Source: Hyphomicrobiales bacterium
GTDB lineage: Bacteria; Pseudomonadota; Alphaproteobacteria; Rhizobiales; Beijerinckiaceae
Direction of reading: 5' to 3'
NCBI GenBank assembly: GCA_027484655.1
Contig: JAIXSM010000027.1
Span: 124,001-188,000 of the forward strand
DNA: 64,000 nucleotides
In this document: positions 63,483 through 64,000 of the stretch, in pieces
Layout: each line of letters begins with the position of its first letter
Position numbering within the stretch: position 1 is the first letter of the stretch
The notes under the pieces: model-generated
Databases searched by the model: none
What the model was told of the DNA's origin: nothing
The model's input: the letters and a program-made list of their open reading frames with translations, nothing else
Translations under genes and position numbers: made by a program

Positions 63483-63513
63483 AAGCCCCGCCGGACCGCC
63501 GGCGGGGCTTTTT
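63483..63513 (+). terminator. Rho-independent terminator after the glycine-zipper gene
   Basis: AAGCCCCGCCGG (63483-63494) pairs over 12 positions with CCGGCGGGGCTT (63499-63510) around ACCG, followed by TTTTT. It lies 20 nt after the stop codon. The opposite strand has no T tract, so it probably does not stop the leftward Pro/Ala-rich gene, whose end is 25 nt away. Confidence 0.95.
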
Positions 63514-63537
63514 GCATGGGGTGGTTGCCGGACAGGC

Positions 63538-64000
63538 TCAGCGCGCTGTTGGCGCGTAGGCTGAAAGGCCCTCCGGCAACACCGGTTGTGCGCCCCGGAT
63601 CATGTCTGGCAAGGCCGAATTGCGCTGGGGTTGCTCTGGACGTTGCACATTGCGCTGTCCCGACGCGGCGGGCGTGCGGGCCGCGGGCGCGGGCGCGGGG
63701 GCTGGGGTTGGCGCGGCCGCAGCGGGAGCAGGCTCCTTCGACTGCCCCAGGCCAAGCCAGCGCATATAGAACGGAGCGGTCGCCTGTTCGGCAGGGGCGA
63801 AGGCGCGCGCCGGTTCGGGCGTTGGAGCAGCCTGGGCTGACGCGGGACGGGTGACCGGAACCGAGGATGTGTTTGGCGTTTGCCCCGCACGGGCTGTTGC
63901 GACACGCACAGCCGCGGACGTGGGGCGCACGTCCAGTGGAATCTCCACAGGCCCCTGGGCGAGCGCCTCCGGACGGCTCACCCACTCCACGTGGGCGAAT
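63538..64000 (-). CDS. Pro/Ala-rich protein, partial (N-terminus outside the window)
   Basis: The stop codon is at 63538 and the reading frame is still open at the right edge, so at least 154 codons are the C-terminal part of a longer protein. The readable section runs from FAHVEWVSRPEALAQGPVEIP through a linker of Pro, Ala and Glu (PAPAAAAPTPAPAPAPAART) to PQRNSALPDMIRGAQPVLPEG. The low-complexity linker suggests an extracytoplasmic or wall-spanning protein, but no domain is visible. A GTG at 63990 could be a start, but the continued open frame makes this less likely. Confidence 0.6.
   Translation of the reverse strand, partial: FAHVEWVSRPEALAQGPVEIPLDVRPTSAAVRVATARAGQTPNTSSVPVTRPASAQAAPTPEPARAFAPAEQATAPFYMRWLGLGQSKEPAPAAAAPTPAPAPAPAARTPAASGQRNVQRPEQPQRNSALPDMIRGAQPVLPEGLSAYAPTAR

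Overview
The window is high-GC chromosomal DNA from an alphaproteobacterium, most likely a member of the Hyphomicrobiales (Rhizobiales). The evidence is gene content and order: an sdhCDAB block beside zapE and an mdh-sucCD-sucA-odhB-lpd block, a TlpA thioredoxin divergent from argH-lptM-lysA, the F1-ATPase zeta inhibitor, purCSQL-bolA-grxD, and acnA divergent from ccmAB. I cannot name the genus. Almost everything is housekeeping. I see no CRISPR array, intact insertion sequence, rRNA operon or replication origin.

Layout. 0-5 kb: the start of a Bax-inhibitor-1 gene, a YbbAP-type ABC exporter, divergent tesA and thpR, and an HNH nuclease. 5-9 kb: acyl-CoA and electron transfer genes (hbd, etfA, etfB), a cobalamin adenosyltransferase and a two-helix membrane protein, all leftward. 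9-15 kb: a large uncharacterised membrane protein, lysA, lptM and argH leftward, with tlpA divergent. 15-30 kb: a run of TCA-cycle genes (sdhCDAB, zapE, a TetR regulator, mdh, sucCD, sucA, odhB, lpd), all rightward, closed by xerC. 31-38 kb: the zeta inhibitor divergent from purC-purS-purQ-purL, then bolA, grxD, an esterase-like protein lacking its serine, and yggU/yggT. 38-45 kb: tRNA-Ala(CGC), rlmN, a parvulin, argJ, a lipoprotein, mutT, a DUF1761 protein, an EVE protein and ccmAB. 45-51 kb: acnA, a DUF1176 protein, leuB. 51-57 kb: obgE, proB, proA, nadD, a GNAT enzyme, rpmA and rplU leftward. 57-59.7 kb: secA. 59.7-62.5 kb: a visibly more A/T-rich accessory segment. 62.5-64 kb: a MAPEG protein, a small glycine-zipper protein and the edge of a Pro/Ala-rich ORF.

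Function. The central third encodes succinate dehydrogenase, malate dehydrogenase, succinyl-CoA synthetase and the complete 2-oxoglutarate dehydrogenase complex, and acnA lies 15 kb away. Together with etfAB, the zeta subunit and TlpA/CcmAB this indicates an aerobic respiratory lifestyle. The biosynthetic genes (lysA, argH, argJ, leuB, proBA, purCSQL, nadD) suggest a prototroph.

The best candidates for something new are the accessory segment after secA (a truncated integrase-like ORF and a TolA-like exported coiled-coil protein with internally amplified repeats), a polyhydroxybutyrate-depolymerase-like protein whose nucleophile serine codon has become glycine, and several structured leaders (upstream of the Bax-inhibitor gene, rplU and mdh, and inside the suc block). 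None is proven to be a novel system from sequence alone.
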